A DNA stretch of 64,000 nt from Linnemannia schmuckeri (lineage: Eukaryota > Mortierellomycota > Mortierellomycetes > Mortierellales > Mortierellaceae): assembly GCA_029449235.1 (NCBI GenBank), contig JANATG010000004.1:930001-994000 (forward strand), read 5' to 3'. The translations under genes and the position numbers were made by a program. Shown one piece after another: positions 41,932-53,202 of the stretch. The notes under the pieces are model-generated. The model was not told the DNA's origin and did no database searches. It saw nothing but the letters and a program-made list of their open reading frames with translations. Position 1 is the stretch's first letter. Each line of letters opens with the position of its first letter.

Positions 41932-42792
41932 TTCGTTTTTTTTTTTTTCTTAGCCAGTTTTCGGTAATAACAATAATAATCAATTCTAAGGCAAAGCAGC
42001 CAGTAGAGATGCATGAATAAAAAAGAGAGGTGTTCCATTCTCTGTGCCAAGAATACACAATGCACAGCCCACACACGATGCCTCTTTTGTCTTTTTTTTT
42101 GTTGATTCCTATGTCTGATTTACATCCTTCTCATTGTGGTTGATTTTTTTGTCCCGCTGGAGTTCCAAGATGAGGATGCACGGCATAGAACCAATGAATG
42201 TAATCGGTAATTTTTGTGCTCTCAACACTGACCCTACTTGAATTTATTTTCAGCCCCGTCTCTCTTGCTTTTGATTGCCTTGTTTTACGCCATCTTGCCC
42301 CCCGTTTGTTGTGCGACTGACTTGGTGTCCTTAACTTAAGCAACAGAACGAGCTTTACCACCGGTTTTTTCTCTGGTTAGCATTCGAGCCACATACTAGA
42401 TAACCTCCTGGATACAATGCCATGCAGATCTCCTCGTGATGGATACCGCCTTTTGAATCCGGGACAACAGGGCTACTTCTCATTCTTGTTCTGCCTGTCT
42501 GGATGGACCCTCTCATAGGGCCAAGTGTATTAAGTGAAAATCTCCGATCGTTGATGGCGGTGCAGTGGTTCGTCATGGGGTTGGAAAGTAAAAGAACAGA
42601 GATGGCTCACAAAAACAACCTCCAAACAAATAAGCAATTCCTTGATGCCAAAGAAAAAAAAAATCCTTTTGTCCCTCCTTTCCCTTCCCTTCTGTCATAT
42701 TCTTCTCTCTCCCTTCCCTTCCCCTGACTCCCCTTTCCTTTTTTCTACTTTTTTTGCCTGCAAAACACGCCCTCTTCCAGTCCAATTTGTCT
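41932..42792. other. Intergenic
   Basis: No gene seen. It ends with the pyrimidine-rich leader of member 7. Confidence 0.5.
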
Positions 42793-45009
42793 ATGCGTGT
42801 CCCCTTTCACCTCCCTCGCCAGCTAAGGACCGTTGCCTGGGTTTGGGGGACTCTCAGTCTCCTGGCACCCATGGTGTCAGCACAAGCGCCGGCACTCGTC
42901 TGCTGCATGGCTTACACCACCATCAACGAGAACACCTTCTACATTCAAGGAGGACTTCTGATCACCGGACCCGGCACTTCATCTTCCAACACATCCCAGT
43001 TCTACGCCCTCGACCTCACCCAACCTACCTGGAACACTCTAAACCCGCCATGGAAGCCATTGACATACCCCGCAACTCTTGTTGCCTTGTCCTCAACCTC
43101 TGGACACTCGATGTCGGTCGCACAGGACAACAGTGGATTTACCATGTGGATGGCCTCCAACCTGGTCGCCACTTACACCATTGCAAGCAACTCATGGGGA
43201 CAAATAGTGCCTACTCCACCCGCGACGTTGTTTAAAGGAAGCAACCTGCAGGCTGCGACTGACCCAACAACGGGACTTGTCTACATACCCGGCGCGGCTG
43301 GTACACCCAACAGCATGTCCGTGTATAGCTCCTCGACAGGAATGGCTCTCTCAGTTCCAATGCCTCCTACTCTGATCGCTGCCGGTTCTTTCTACAGTTT
43401 TGTCTGGAGTCAAGTTCGCAAGACTTTTATCTACTTCGGAGGCAATGCTGCCACGCCAAACCCGTTCTTCGAGTTCTCCCCTTCCGCGGGCAAATGGACC
43501 TCCATGGTAAGTCTTTGCCCAGAACGATATGTCTGTGGCAGGACCTCGCATGTATGAATTCGTACTAACGTTTTTGATTGCTTCTTTTTTTGCCTAATAG
43601 CCCATAACAGGGTCTGTTACTCCGCCTTTCCAAATGAGAAGCTGCATGGTTGCTGGTAAATAATATATTGATCAATTATTGCTTTCGCTCCCCAATGTCT
43701 CGATCCTTCGAAAGAAAAGAGTACCATTCAATTGACATACGTCGTTGTTTGTTACTTTCCTAGCCTATAATGGAACCAAGATACTCCTCTTTGGTGGCAA
43801 CACGGACACGACCCAGTCCGTCGACACGCTTTACATCCTCGACGTCCAAAGCATGACCTGGAGCCAAGCCGACAATTCACTTGACGCCAGATCTGATATG
43901 GCCTGTTCAGTCTCAGGGGACAACTTTATTGTCTGGGGTGGTAAGCGAATCTTCTTCACTCGTGCCTTTCGCGATGTATGCAGACGTATACAGGAGTTTT
44001 CCTCAACGACTTTACTGTTGCCCGATAATAACGGCCCTCTCCTTTTACTGCTTACTTCTTAGGCTACAAGCGGTTCCCAGGCAACCCATTCCTTCCAGCA
44101 TCGACCACACCACTGATTTACAACATTCATCTCGGCAAGTGGACAACAACATATACACGCGGATCTAATCCTCCCGTTCCTGGAAAGCCAAATCCATCAC
44201 CAACAGGAAAAGGCGATTCGAACAATCAAGGAGGCGGAGGAGATAGTGGTGGAGGCGGAAGCAACGGTGCCGCAATCGGAGGTGCAGTGGCAGGCGTGGT
44301 GGTGGTTATCGCTGCCATTGCATTCTTTGTCGTCAGGAGACGTCGACAACGTCCAACCCATCAACCTGTCGACACCAAGGATCCTGAAACGACCGCACGA
44401 CACGATCCCGTCCTATCCTCAACAGGAAACAACCGTAATGAACCAGGACACAAGAACGAACATCATCAAATGCAATCCAGCGAATACTACCAGGATCCAC
44501 ACAACAGCCCACAGTACCGCCAAGACCCGCACAGCGCACAACATTATCATGATCCACACAGCGCACAGTACAGCTCCTTGAACGAACCGCAAAGTTACCC
44601 GAGCCCTCTACAACAGAGTTACTCAAGCTCTCTACAGCAAAGCCACCCGAGCTCTCCTCAAACAGCAACATACTACCCACCACCGCCTCCTCTGAACCCA
44701 CCACCTCCTAACATGTATTCCCCCATCGTCTCCAAAGATGCTCAGGATCACATCCGACAGCTGGAGGATCAAATCGCATTGAGTGAGAAACAACTTGCCG
44801 CCAACCAATACAACAAGAGCAGTAACAACCCGCAATACAACCCTGGCTACAGCGAAATGCAGCCTATGTCACCCGTGCGTGGTCCTCAAGGTGCTGGAGT
44901 TCCTGTCACTACGGAACCGACCTCTGCTGCTGACCATCGCGAGCTGGCCCGCAAGATTGAGATCATGCATGCGGAGCTCCAGAACCTTCAATCACAACTG
45001 AAGCTATGA
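42793..45009 (+). CDS. Kelch-type single-pass membrane protein, array member 7
   Basis: Exons 42793-43506, 43601-43655, 43764-43940, 44063-45009; 630 aa. Start is the ATG in TCTATGCGTGTC; signal peptide ends MVSAQ. The ectodomain has CCMAYTTINENTFYIQGG, FIYFGG, LYILDVQSMTWSQ and FIVWGG. A linker rich in GGGG precedes the TM helix near 383-405 and RRRRQRP. The roughly 220-aa tail has HDPHSAQ-type repeats and NSPQYRQ, then the module NNPQYNP ... VRGPQGAGVP and a terminal coiled coil (ELARKIEIMHAELQNLQSQL). It is closest to member 9 (47208) throughout, so the two are recent duplicates. Exon 2 is 55 bases, one codon longer than in the other subgroup. Confidence 0.88.
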
Positions 45010-45180
45010 TACCCTCCGCCCTCTCTTCACTCTTACCCCTCATACCGAACAAAACTTAGAGTAGTCATATCTTGCAGATGTGATCTTCCTTCATAATGTA
45101 TATACCGCTAGGTCCCTTTAGTCGCGACCAGGATAATAAAAAAAATTAATAATTGTCTTCATTTTTTAACTGTTCAAACA

Positions 45181-45400
45181 TTACGATTTGTGAGTTGTGA
45201 ACAACAGATAGTACTGACCCGATACATTGTCCTGAAAGAATCCATTAGCGACATGTAGATCCCGCCTTCCTCGTGATTTTCTGCAGTATCTCTTGCTACT
45301 ATCGTTATTCAGTTCTGGTTCACAGTTTGAAAGGTCCAAAATGTCCATCAAAACGATATCCTGGAGGACTGGTGTACAGACCATTGGACGTAAAGGTTAC
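45181..45400 (-). pseudogene. Antisense relic of the GH5_12 gene 3' end
   Basis: On the minus strand the sequence reads RFDGHFGPFKL, a TGA, then TRTE. This aligns with VFDRHFGTFQLWTKTDD near the C-terminus of the GH5_12 protein at 49741-52896, with TGG changed to TGA. It lies about 170 bases after the member 7 stop, just as the intact GH5_12 gene lies about 150 bases after member 9. It is a leftover of a block duplication. Confidence 0.65.
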
Positions 45401-45589
45401 GTCCGCAATAGTTGTCTTAACGAGAGTGGATTAGAAGAGGCTGACTGTATGGTCCCTCAGCGCCATGGTTCCTGAGATGGCCTCCCGTTTTAGTTATCGC
45501 CGTTCTTAGTGCCGTTGTCATCCGAATGGCGACGTACTTTCACCTCCTGCAATTTGTTACGTCCTGAAATGGGAGTGCTTCCGTCTCAT

Positions 45590-46311
45590 TGATCGATACC
45601 AGAATTGTGCCTATTGTGCTTTCAAGGATACTCTATCAAGAGACCCGGTTCCAAAAGGCGACAAAACCAAAGTCAATAGGGCTGCGATCGGAAATGGAGT
45701 GCAGAAGGTCTTGCAGGGATTGCTTTGATTGCTCCTGTAGTTGTCCGCCGGCGCTGTCAGAAACAGGACCAGAAATACAATGAACCCAAGGAGTTCAAAG
45801 CCGTCCCGCAGTATAACCCTGCTTGGACATCTATGGAGAACACCTACACTGGACCAGCATTGAACGAGTACTCACAATTTAATACAATCCAACAACACGG
45901 CTCATCCATCAATCTGGAGTACACATCCAGGAACGAGCCACAAGATCCTCCCTACTCTCCTCAGTCAGATTCTCCCTATCCCTATCCCTATCCCTATCCC
46001 TATCCCTACCCCTACTCCTATTCGTTTCCACGTTCACTACCTGTGATCCCACCTCGTCCAAATCTACCCGCCGTCACCTCAATAAATCTCCAGGATTACA
46101 TTCAACAGAGCCAACACAAAATGGATTGGAATCAGAGGATTTTACAATCCAGAACAACCCGCAACTCGGCCTATACCAAGCAACAACTTCACCTCTGCGT
46201 AGCCCTCAAGGAATTGTTGAGCCTGTGTTTAGTACGCGTGAAAGAGATCTGAAGCAGATTGAAACTCTTGAGGCCCAGCTACAACGTCTGCATGCAATGT
46301 GCAATGTTTAA
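45590..46311 (+). pseudogene. Kelch-family tail relic (member 8)
   Basis: A decayed linker/TM start (RAAIGNGVQK, then stops) and basic RRRCQ are followed by an open Ser/Pro/Tyr-rich tail. A CCCTAT hexamer run at about 45973-46010 encodes Pro-Tyr repeats. A frameshift near 46130 moves to the frame with NNPQLGLYQ, LRSPQGIVEP and a terminal coiled coil ending at 46311. Signal peptide and propeller are absent; the GH5 relic occupies that place, so the fragment was created by deletion after duplication. Confidence 0.7.
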
Positions 46312-47207
46312 TACTTTTATTCCGACCTTTGGACACTTTGATGTAATATCCGGAGTTGCGTATAATAAATAGAACAAGGGCGATTGGGAAAGGGAGACAA
46401 GAACCAAAGAAAAAAAGCAGAAGATCAGCATGCGATGTGTTTTCTCTAGCGTGGCTATTATGGAGTGTCTGGAACATGAAAGATGTTTGTCCATGTGAAT
46501 GTTTTTTCTATTACTGGCCTGCATTCAATGCCTGACTTCCCATTGGTCAACGGGCATTTGTTTGTTGCTTCTTTCGATCGTAGATGAAGTTTTTACATGG
46601 CCACAATGCATTTGATTTGTGTATGACAACTGCCCCTCTTTTACCTTGCAATTTTTCCTTCCCCCACTGTCTCGTCTTTAGTTCTTTTAAGCCGTGCCAG
46701 AGACATCTCTCATTTCTTGCTTGCGTCTATGAGGGCTCTCTCTCTTCCTCTCTCACTTTCTCTCTCTTTTGTCAAAGGCGAATGAATATCTCACACACCC
46801 TGGAAAAAGGTATTTCACAGATGAGCTCTTCTACCTGGTCTGGTTACCATGTTGGCCCGGTCGCCATCCCGAAAAGAGAAAGGCACTTACACGGACAGCG
46901 CAATCTATCGCCTCCTGGCGCCTGTTCTACCTTGCAGGGTGTATTTATCCAACCTATTGCATCCTTGTACGCGGAACAAGTTTGTTGTCGATGAGGCGGC
47001 GCATGCACAGGGGGGGTTCGTATGGCCAGAGAGTAGGGAAACAAGATGGTGGAAAGCTAAAGCACTATGCTCAAAAACAACCTCCACCAATCTCGCTTGT
47101 TTTTGTCCGCTTTTCCTTTTCTTTTCGACCCATGTCTCTCTCTTCCCTCGACCCCTTGTCCCTCTCTCCTCTACTCTAGCTCATACCCACCTTCTTTTAC
47201 GAGCTCT
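46312..47207. other. Intergenic
   Basis: No gene seen; pyrimidine-rich leader of member 9 from about 47085. Confidence 0.5.
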
Positions 47208-49592
47208 ATGCTTGTCCCTTCACGCTTCTCTCGCCAGCTAAGGACCGTTGCCTGGGCTTGGGGAACCCTCAGTCTCCTAGCAGCCAAGGCAACTGCACAA
47301 CAATCTCCACCCCCAGCAGCTGTTTGCTGCATGGCCTACACTACCATCAACGAGGACACCTTCTTCATTCAAGGCGGAACACTCATTACGGGAACCGGCA
47401 CATCCACAAACACATCACAATTCTACTCCCTCGACCTCACTCAACCGACCTGGAACACTTTGAACCCGCCCTGGAAGGCGTTGACCTACCCCGCCAGTCT
47501 TACAGCCTTGTCCTCAACCTCTGGACACTCCATCTCGGTCGCATCGGACAGCAGCTCATTCACCATGTGGATTTACAATCCGAACCTGGTTGTCTCCTAC
47601 AACGTTGCTAGCGGGTCTTGGGCACAGGTCCTGCCCACTCCCCCCACGACACTGTTCAAAGGAAATGACCTGCAGGCTGCAACCGATCCTACTACGGGAA
47701 TGGTGTACATACCTGGCGCGGCTGGTACATACAACAGTATGTCCGTGTACAGTTTTTCTAGTGGAATGGCTCCCTCGGTGGCTATTCCCTCCACTTTGGT
47801 CGCTGCCGCTGGTTACTACACTTTCGTCTGGAGCCAGGTCCGCAAGACCTTTATCTACTACGGAGGCAATGCAGCAACGCCGAACCCCTTTTTCGAGTTC
47901 TCCCCTTCAGCGGGCAAATGGACATCCATGGTAAGGCCTATTACAAATGCTGTACCTGACTAAGGGCCTCAAACGTATGACTTTTCACCAACGGCTGGCT
48001 ATTATTCTCTTTTTGCCTTTTGCAATAGCCCATATCTGGATCGATTACTCCGCCCTTCCAAATAAGAAGCTGCATGGTTCCTGGTAATATGTCGGCCAAT
48101 TTTGTCTCTCGCCTCCCAATATATCGTCTCATTGAAAAAAAAAGAACCATAATTCCATTGACACTCGCGCCCTTTGTTTTTTCGTGTTTTTCACTCTCCT
48201 AGCCTATAACGGAACCAAGATGCTCCTCTTTGGCGGCAACACTGACACGACTCAGTCGGTAGACACACTCTACATCCTCGACGTCCCCACCATGACCTGG
48301 ACTCAGGCTCCGAGCTCTCTGGATGCAAGGTCCGATATGGCATGCTCGGTGTCTGGCGACAATTTTATAGTCTGGGGTGGTAAGCTACTCTCCATTCTTT
48401 GTATACGCTAATTTACGGAACAATTCACTCGTTTGTTTTTCTGAATCGCTAGCGTACTAATAATCACTTCTCTTATTCGCGCTTTCATTTTCCCATAGGA
48501 TACAAGCGAAACCCGGGAACTGCATACGTCCCGGCCTCGCTTACGCCAATTATATACAACATTTATCTTGGGAAATGGACAACGACTTTCACGCGTGGCT
48601 CTCACCCTAACGTCGCAACAACAAACCCTATTTCATCACCAACAGGAAACCCCAATCCAGTTAATCCAGGGGGCGGAGGAGGAAGTAACGGAGCAGCGAT
48701 TGGAGGCGGGGTGGCTGCAGGAGTGGTGATCATTGCTGCCATCGCCTTCTTTTTCATCCGGAAACGTCGTCAACCTCAAGGCGATCATCACCAACCCATC
48801 ATCGCCTCCAAGGAGGCAGAAGCAACATATCAACAACATGGTCGTCGGGATCCCGTTCTGCCATCTATCGAGAATGCAGTTACTGGTCCTGCGCCTTACA
48901 CCTACTCGCCAGTCAACGCGGAGAACAACACCTACAACCACAACTATTCTCAAATCAGCCCTGTGAATCCATACAACAATAACAGCTACCCCAACAACTA
49001 CGACACCAACACCAACACTAATAATTATAATCACGATCAGAGCCCGCAAGTCTCCGCCATGACCGAACGACAGAATCAGCCCAGTTCACCTCAGACAGGT
49101 CCAGGATCTGTGCCCACATGGCCGCCCACTACAACATACCCTTCCACAGCTCCCATAGCCCCCACATATGTCCCTAACTCTCCCACATACGCGTCCTCCT
49201 ATGCTACAGTATATTCTTCACCCCCACCAATCCCGGCACGTCCAAAAACAATCTCCAACGCCATCACCCCTGCCACTCATATCAACCCCGACAATCAGGA
49301 CCATATCCGGGAACTGGAATACCAAATTGCAATGGGGCAACAACAACTCGCCTATGCGATTCAGAACAGGAAGGGTGCTCCCACCATCGCCAACAACCCA
49401 CAGTACAATCCGACCCAGATCGAATCAGAACCGCTTTCGAGTGTCCTCCCTCGTGGACCTCAGGGTGCTGGTGTTCCTGTGGTGACGACGGCGGCAGCAG
49501 CGCCTCAACAACTTGACCAGACGGAGCTGGTGCGCAGGATTGAAAGTATGCAGGCCGAGTTGCAGAACTTGCACGCTCAGTTGAGGTCCTGA
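47208..49592 (+). CDS. Kelch-type single-pass membrane protein, array member 9
   Basis: Exons 47208-47930, 48029-48083, 48203-48379, 48499-49592; 682 aa. Signal peptide ends KATAQ. Propeller blocks CCMAYTTINEDTFFIQGG, FIYYGG, LYILDVPTMTWTQ, FIVWGG. Gly-rich linker, TM helix near 383-405 (IGGGVAAGVVIIAAIAFFFI), basic RKRRQP. The roughly 270-aa tail is Asn/Tyr/Pro-rich with several NxYxPN elements, a predicted helix (HIRELEYQIAMGQQQL), the module NNPQYNP ... PRGPQGAGVP and a terminal coiled coil (ELVRRIESMQAELQNLHAQL). The best preserved member and near-duplicate of member 7. Convergent with the GH5_12 gene, 148 bases apart. Confidence 0.9.
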
Positions 49593-49740
49593 TAACCACA
49601 ACAATAACAACAACAAAATACCCTCTATCGGTTTCCATGCTCTTTCGATACTCGTAATTTGTTCAATTGCGTAGTTGTAGATACGTAGTCCTTCAAACAT
49701 TAATAATGATACCATTTTATTTCATGCTACTGCGAACTTT

Positions 49741-52700
49741 TTAAATTTTGCGAGAGACTTGTAACCAATGCTCGCCTCCTGTTCCTCCTACATTGTCCGA
49801 CTGAGTCGCGTTACTGCCATATGTCCAGAACAGGAGCTGTCGTTCCGTGTCCCATTCCCAAGAACCATCACTCACTTCTACACGGCACTTTGTCGGACCA
49901 TCCGGAAAGTGAAGTTGAGGGATGTAGATCTCTGACTTCCCTACCTCACCCCCTTTCTGCTGCTCCTGCAGTTCCTGATCCTGGTCGTCAGTCTTGGTCC
50001 ACAGTTGAAAAGTTCCAAAATGTCGATCAAACACGATTCTGGTCGGCCGGCCCACCGTAGCGACAGGGTAAGGTCTACAAAACTGCTCGACCGCTCTCCC
50101 GCCTCGATCCAGGGGGTGTACAGTTTCGTCCGCGTCCGCGCTCGTTGTTGTTGTTGTTGTTGTCGTAGTAGACGTTGAAGAAGAAGGAGGGGGAGGTGCA
50201 GAATAGAGGCTCAGATCCTCACCGTTCCACCCATCCCCAAACTGCTTGGTATTTTCGATGGTATAGTTCCAGAGGGTGTAGTGTGCTAGTGTGCGGTCGA
50301 GTCCCTGCAAGATGTTATCGAATGCTTTGACGAACTGGGTGGACTGCACCGGCAATCCTCTTCCTGGTACAACTGCTGCTGCTGTTGTTGTTGTTGTTTT
50401 TGTTGTTCCTGAGGTTGTGTTCGTTTTGGATGATGTGAATCGAAATGTTTTCCAGATACTTGGTTTCTTGAATTTGTCGTTGTTGGTGTTGTTGCTGATG
50501 GTGGGTGACTGGATGTTTCCTGCCTGCTGTGATTTGTTGAGTCCAACGTCGAAGTGCAATCCTGTCTCACCAATCAGTACGGGTCTCTTGCCTTTTATGA
50601 ACAAAGTGGGCGCAGCGCAGGTGAGGTGATCAATGAGCAGTTGATTAGAGACGAATAATAAGCACAATTAAGGATGGTGATGGTTAAGTTTCAGTCCAAA
50701 AATTCGGTATCAAATAACAATAGCAGCTATCTTAACAAACAAATTACAAAAAATAAACTTACCAAGTCGCCCATAACATTCCTTCTGGATCTCTCCGATC
50801 TGTCTTCCAAACAAGGATTCGGTCGCCTTCTTTCCAAAGATAATCGACCCGTAAAGGCTCTTGTGGCGACCACGGCTCAGGCCCAAAAGGTCAATATTGA
50901 CCCAGCCCAGGTACTTTTTGGTCAGCAACACCAAATCGTCGTAGTGGTGAGGAGTGTAGACCATATTGTCAAGCAGGATCTTGTTAGGCGCCTCCTCGGG
51001 GGTCTTGGCGGCTTTGGTTCCGGTGATAAGGTCCGGTGCTGGGACATAGACTGGGGGTTCCAGGAACAAGATGGCGGTAGGATGTATAGAACGGACGAGT
51101 TCGATCACGCGTTTGGCAAAGGGCAGCCAGTGGTTAGGAACCCACTGGATCAACGGTGGTTGGTCGCCTGACGTCAAGGGTCCTCTCGCAAAATAATCTT
51201 GCTGCAAGACCTTGCGATCCTTGTTCGACCAGACTCCATGTTGTGCCCACAAACACTCCCCTGCTCTCGGGAAACGTTCATCGCGCCTGAATCCATACTT
51301 GCGATCGACCTCGGCTCGGATAGTGGGATGTAACCACGCCTTGATGGGGTGCTTATCTCGTGGCAAAGCAGCAGCATCCGGATGAGCCGAGGGCTGAATA
51401 GTCCTAGTTCCAGTCTTGACAGGCCCCACAAGCTCCAACTGAAAAGTCGCCACATTTTGAACCGTCATCCCTTCACCCAGCATGAGCGACTGCAACGGCG
51501 TCGGCATATCCCCCTGTCGCATATCATGCTGCTCCGGCAAAACATCCAATCTCTCCAACCCAATCCACCCATTCGACGGCTCATTCCAAGAATCGTACCC
51601 AATCACCACATCATCCTCCAACAGATTCCTTCCCTCCCCGTCCTTACAGTCATGTATCCTATCGACTAGCGCCTGGATAGCACCTAAGAAATGCTCTTGC
51701 AAATAATCCTGGATATTGACGCCATTATCAAAGGTACAATTAGGCGCAAGGATCTTGCCAGCGTAGAAGAGTGTGAACATGGTTGCGCATGCGAGTTTGT
51801 AGTAGTTGGTCAACCAGACCATCCGCAACAAGGGTTCGTTGTCTTGAAGGGTGTTGTGGACCGCTGCTGCTCCCGTTGCTGCAAAGTGATGCGGGTCTAA
51901 CCCTGCGGCATAGAATGTCCACAGGGGTGCGCCAGACCCGCCCGAGAACCTTGACCACTATGAGAAAAAGTAATTTTAATCAAAAGATTTTAGTATTGAG
52001 GGTTTGTAAATAATAGAGCTGCATGTCAGTGTTACCAAGTAAACCTACCACGTCCTGATGAAAGTCGATCATAACCTTAAACCCATACTCCTTGGCCTTG
52101 AGCAGAGCCTTGACTGTATAGTCTAAGAACTCTTGATCATAGACACCACTAATTAACATTATGAAAAATTAGCATAGGAATCGATAAATTCGCCACCTCG
52201 ATCTGGTCAAGACAGCTATGCACTGATATCAAAGCAAGCAAAAAGTCCTAAAAAGAAAAAACGAACTTACGGGCCTGCGTGCTCGACAGCTTCCCAAGTG
52301 ACGACCCATCGGATCATCCTGAAGCCCCAGTGCTTCAGCCTTCCCAAGTGCTCGTCCGCCTCGTCCAACTCATACGGCCTGCCCACAAACGAGATTAACC
52401 CGTTATCGTCCTTGTCCTTGCCTGTGCCCGTGTCAGTCGTGATGGTCGTCTCAGCCGTCTTCCCTCCAGTTCCAGTCTCGTCCACAGAGCGAATGTTACC
52501 ATTCACATCCTCATTCCTGCCAGGCTCTGCATCACCCGCATTGTGAATTCCATTGGCATTAGCATCTAGCGTTGTCGCCGTAGTCACAACAGCAGCGGCA
52601 GATGCAGCAGGAACAGAGGAGTTTGAAACTGTTGTCCGTTGCCCATGTGCTAGTTTGCGGGGTTGGAGAAAGGGTGGTCCACCTTGGTGAGAGGGGACAG

Positions 52701-52896
52701 AGACTGGGTAGCGAGGGAACTTGCAGGACCCGCTGAGGTTGACACCACGGAGGAGCCATGCTCGGTTGGAGGCGTCTCGAAGGAATATGTCATCTGGCTC
52801 GACTCGCAGGCGGTTGGAAGGTGAAGAGGAAGACGTTGCAAGGGGAGGAGGGGGAGGGGGAGTGGAATGTAAAGTAGGAGGGTCTGGTTGTGTCAT
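49741..52896 (-). CDS. GH5_12-type ergosteryl-beta-glucosidase / endoglycoceramidase-related hydrolase
   Basis: Minus-strand exons 52896-52271, 52148-52049, 51957-50763, 50591-49741; 923 aa. Family signatures run in order: RGVNLSGSCKFP, SFVGRPY, RLKHWGFRMIRWVVTWEAVEHAGP, KVMIDFHQDVWSRFSGGSGAP, the acid/base Glu in DSWNEP (near 368) and the nucleophile Glu in VLIGETG (near 649). Known GH5_12 fungal enzymes (EGCrP2/Egh1/Sgl1) cleave sterylglucoside in the vacuole or cytosol, and no signal peptide is seen here, in agreement. Low-complexity Ala/Thr/Asp and Asn/Thr/Gln inserts lie in exons 1 and 4. Exon 4 uses an AAAAG acceptor that exactly restores GKRPVLIGETG. I chose the ATG in CAACATGACACA; upstream Met would add a long unconserved extension. 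Confidence 0.88.
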
Positions 52897-53202
52897 GTTG
52901 TAGTTTTTGCTGTGTACAGAAAGGGAGGAAGGAGGGAGGAGTGACAGAGAAACCAAAGGAGGTATTTGTGCATTTGATGAAAAGTGATGTGGAGGAAGAA
53001 AAATGTTCATGATGCGGTCAGTGCGCCCGGCCCCTCCTTTTTTTTGATCGTTGGAAAAAATGTTTGTCATTTCAGTTTGAGTACATTTCACCCGGTAGCG
53101 AGCAAAGTGCTTGTTTATTTGCTTTGTTTGTTATGGACCCACTTGTCCTAATCATTCAACAAACAAACAAAAAAAAACACAAACAAGCCAGCCACTGCTG
53201 AA
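52897..53202. other. Short intergenic region
   Basis: 5' flank of the GH5_12 gene and 3' flank of the EH-domain gene; both are on the minus strand, so it carries the GH5 promoter. A pyrimidine-rich leader lies directly upstream of the GH5 ATG when read on the minus strand. Confidence 0.5.

Noticed and set aside
45973..46013. Possible internal telomere repeat (CCCTAT)
   Set aside because: The unit is CCCTAT, not the CCCTAA expected for this kind of fungus, and it lies in frame inside a protein tail relic.
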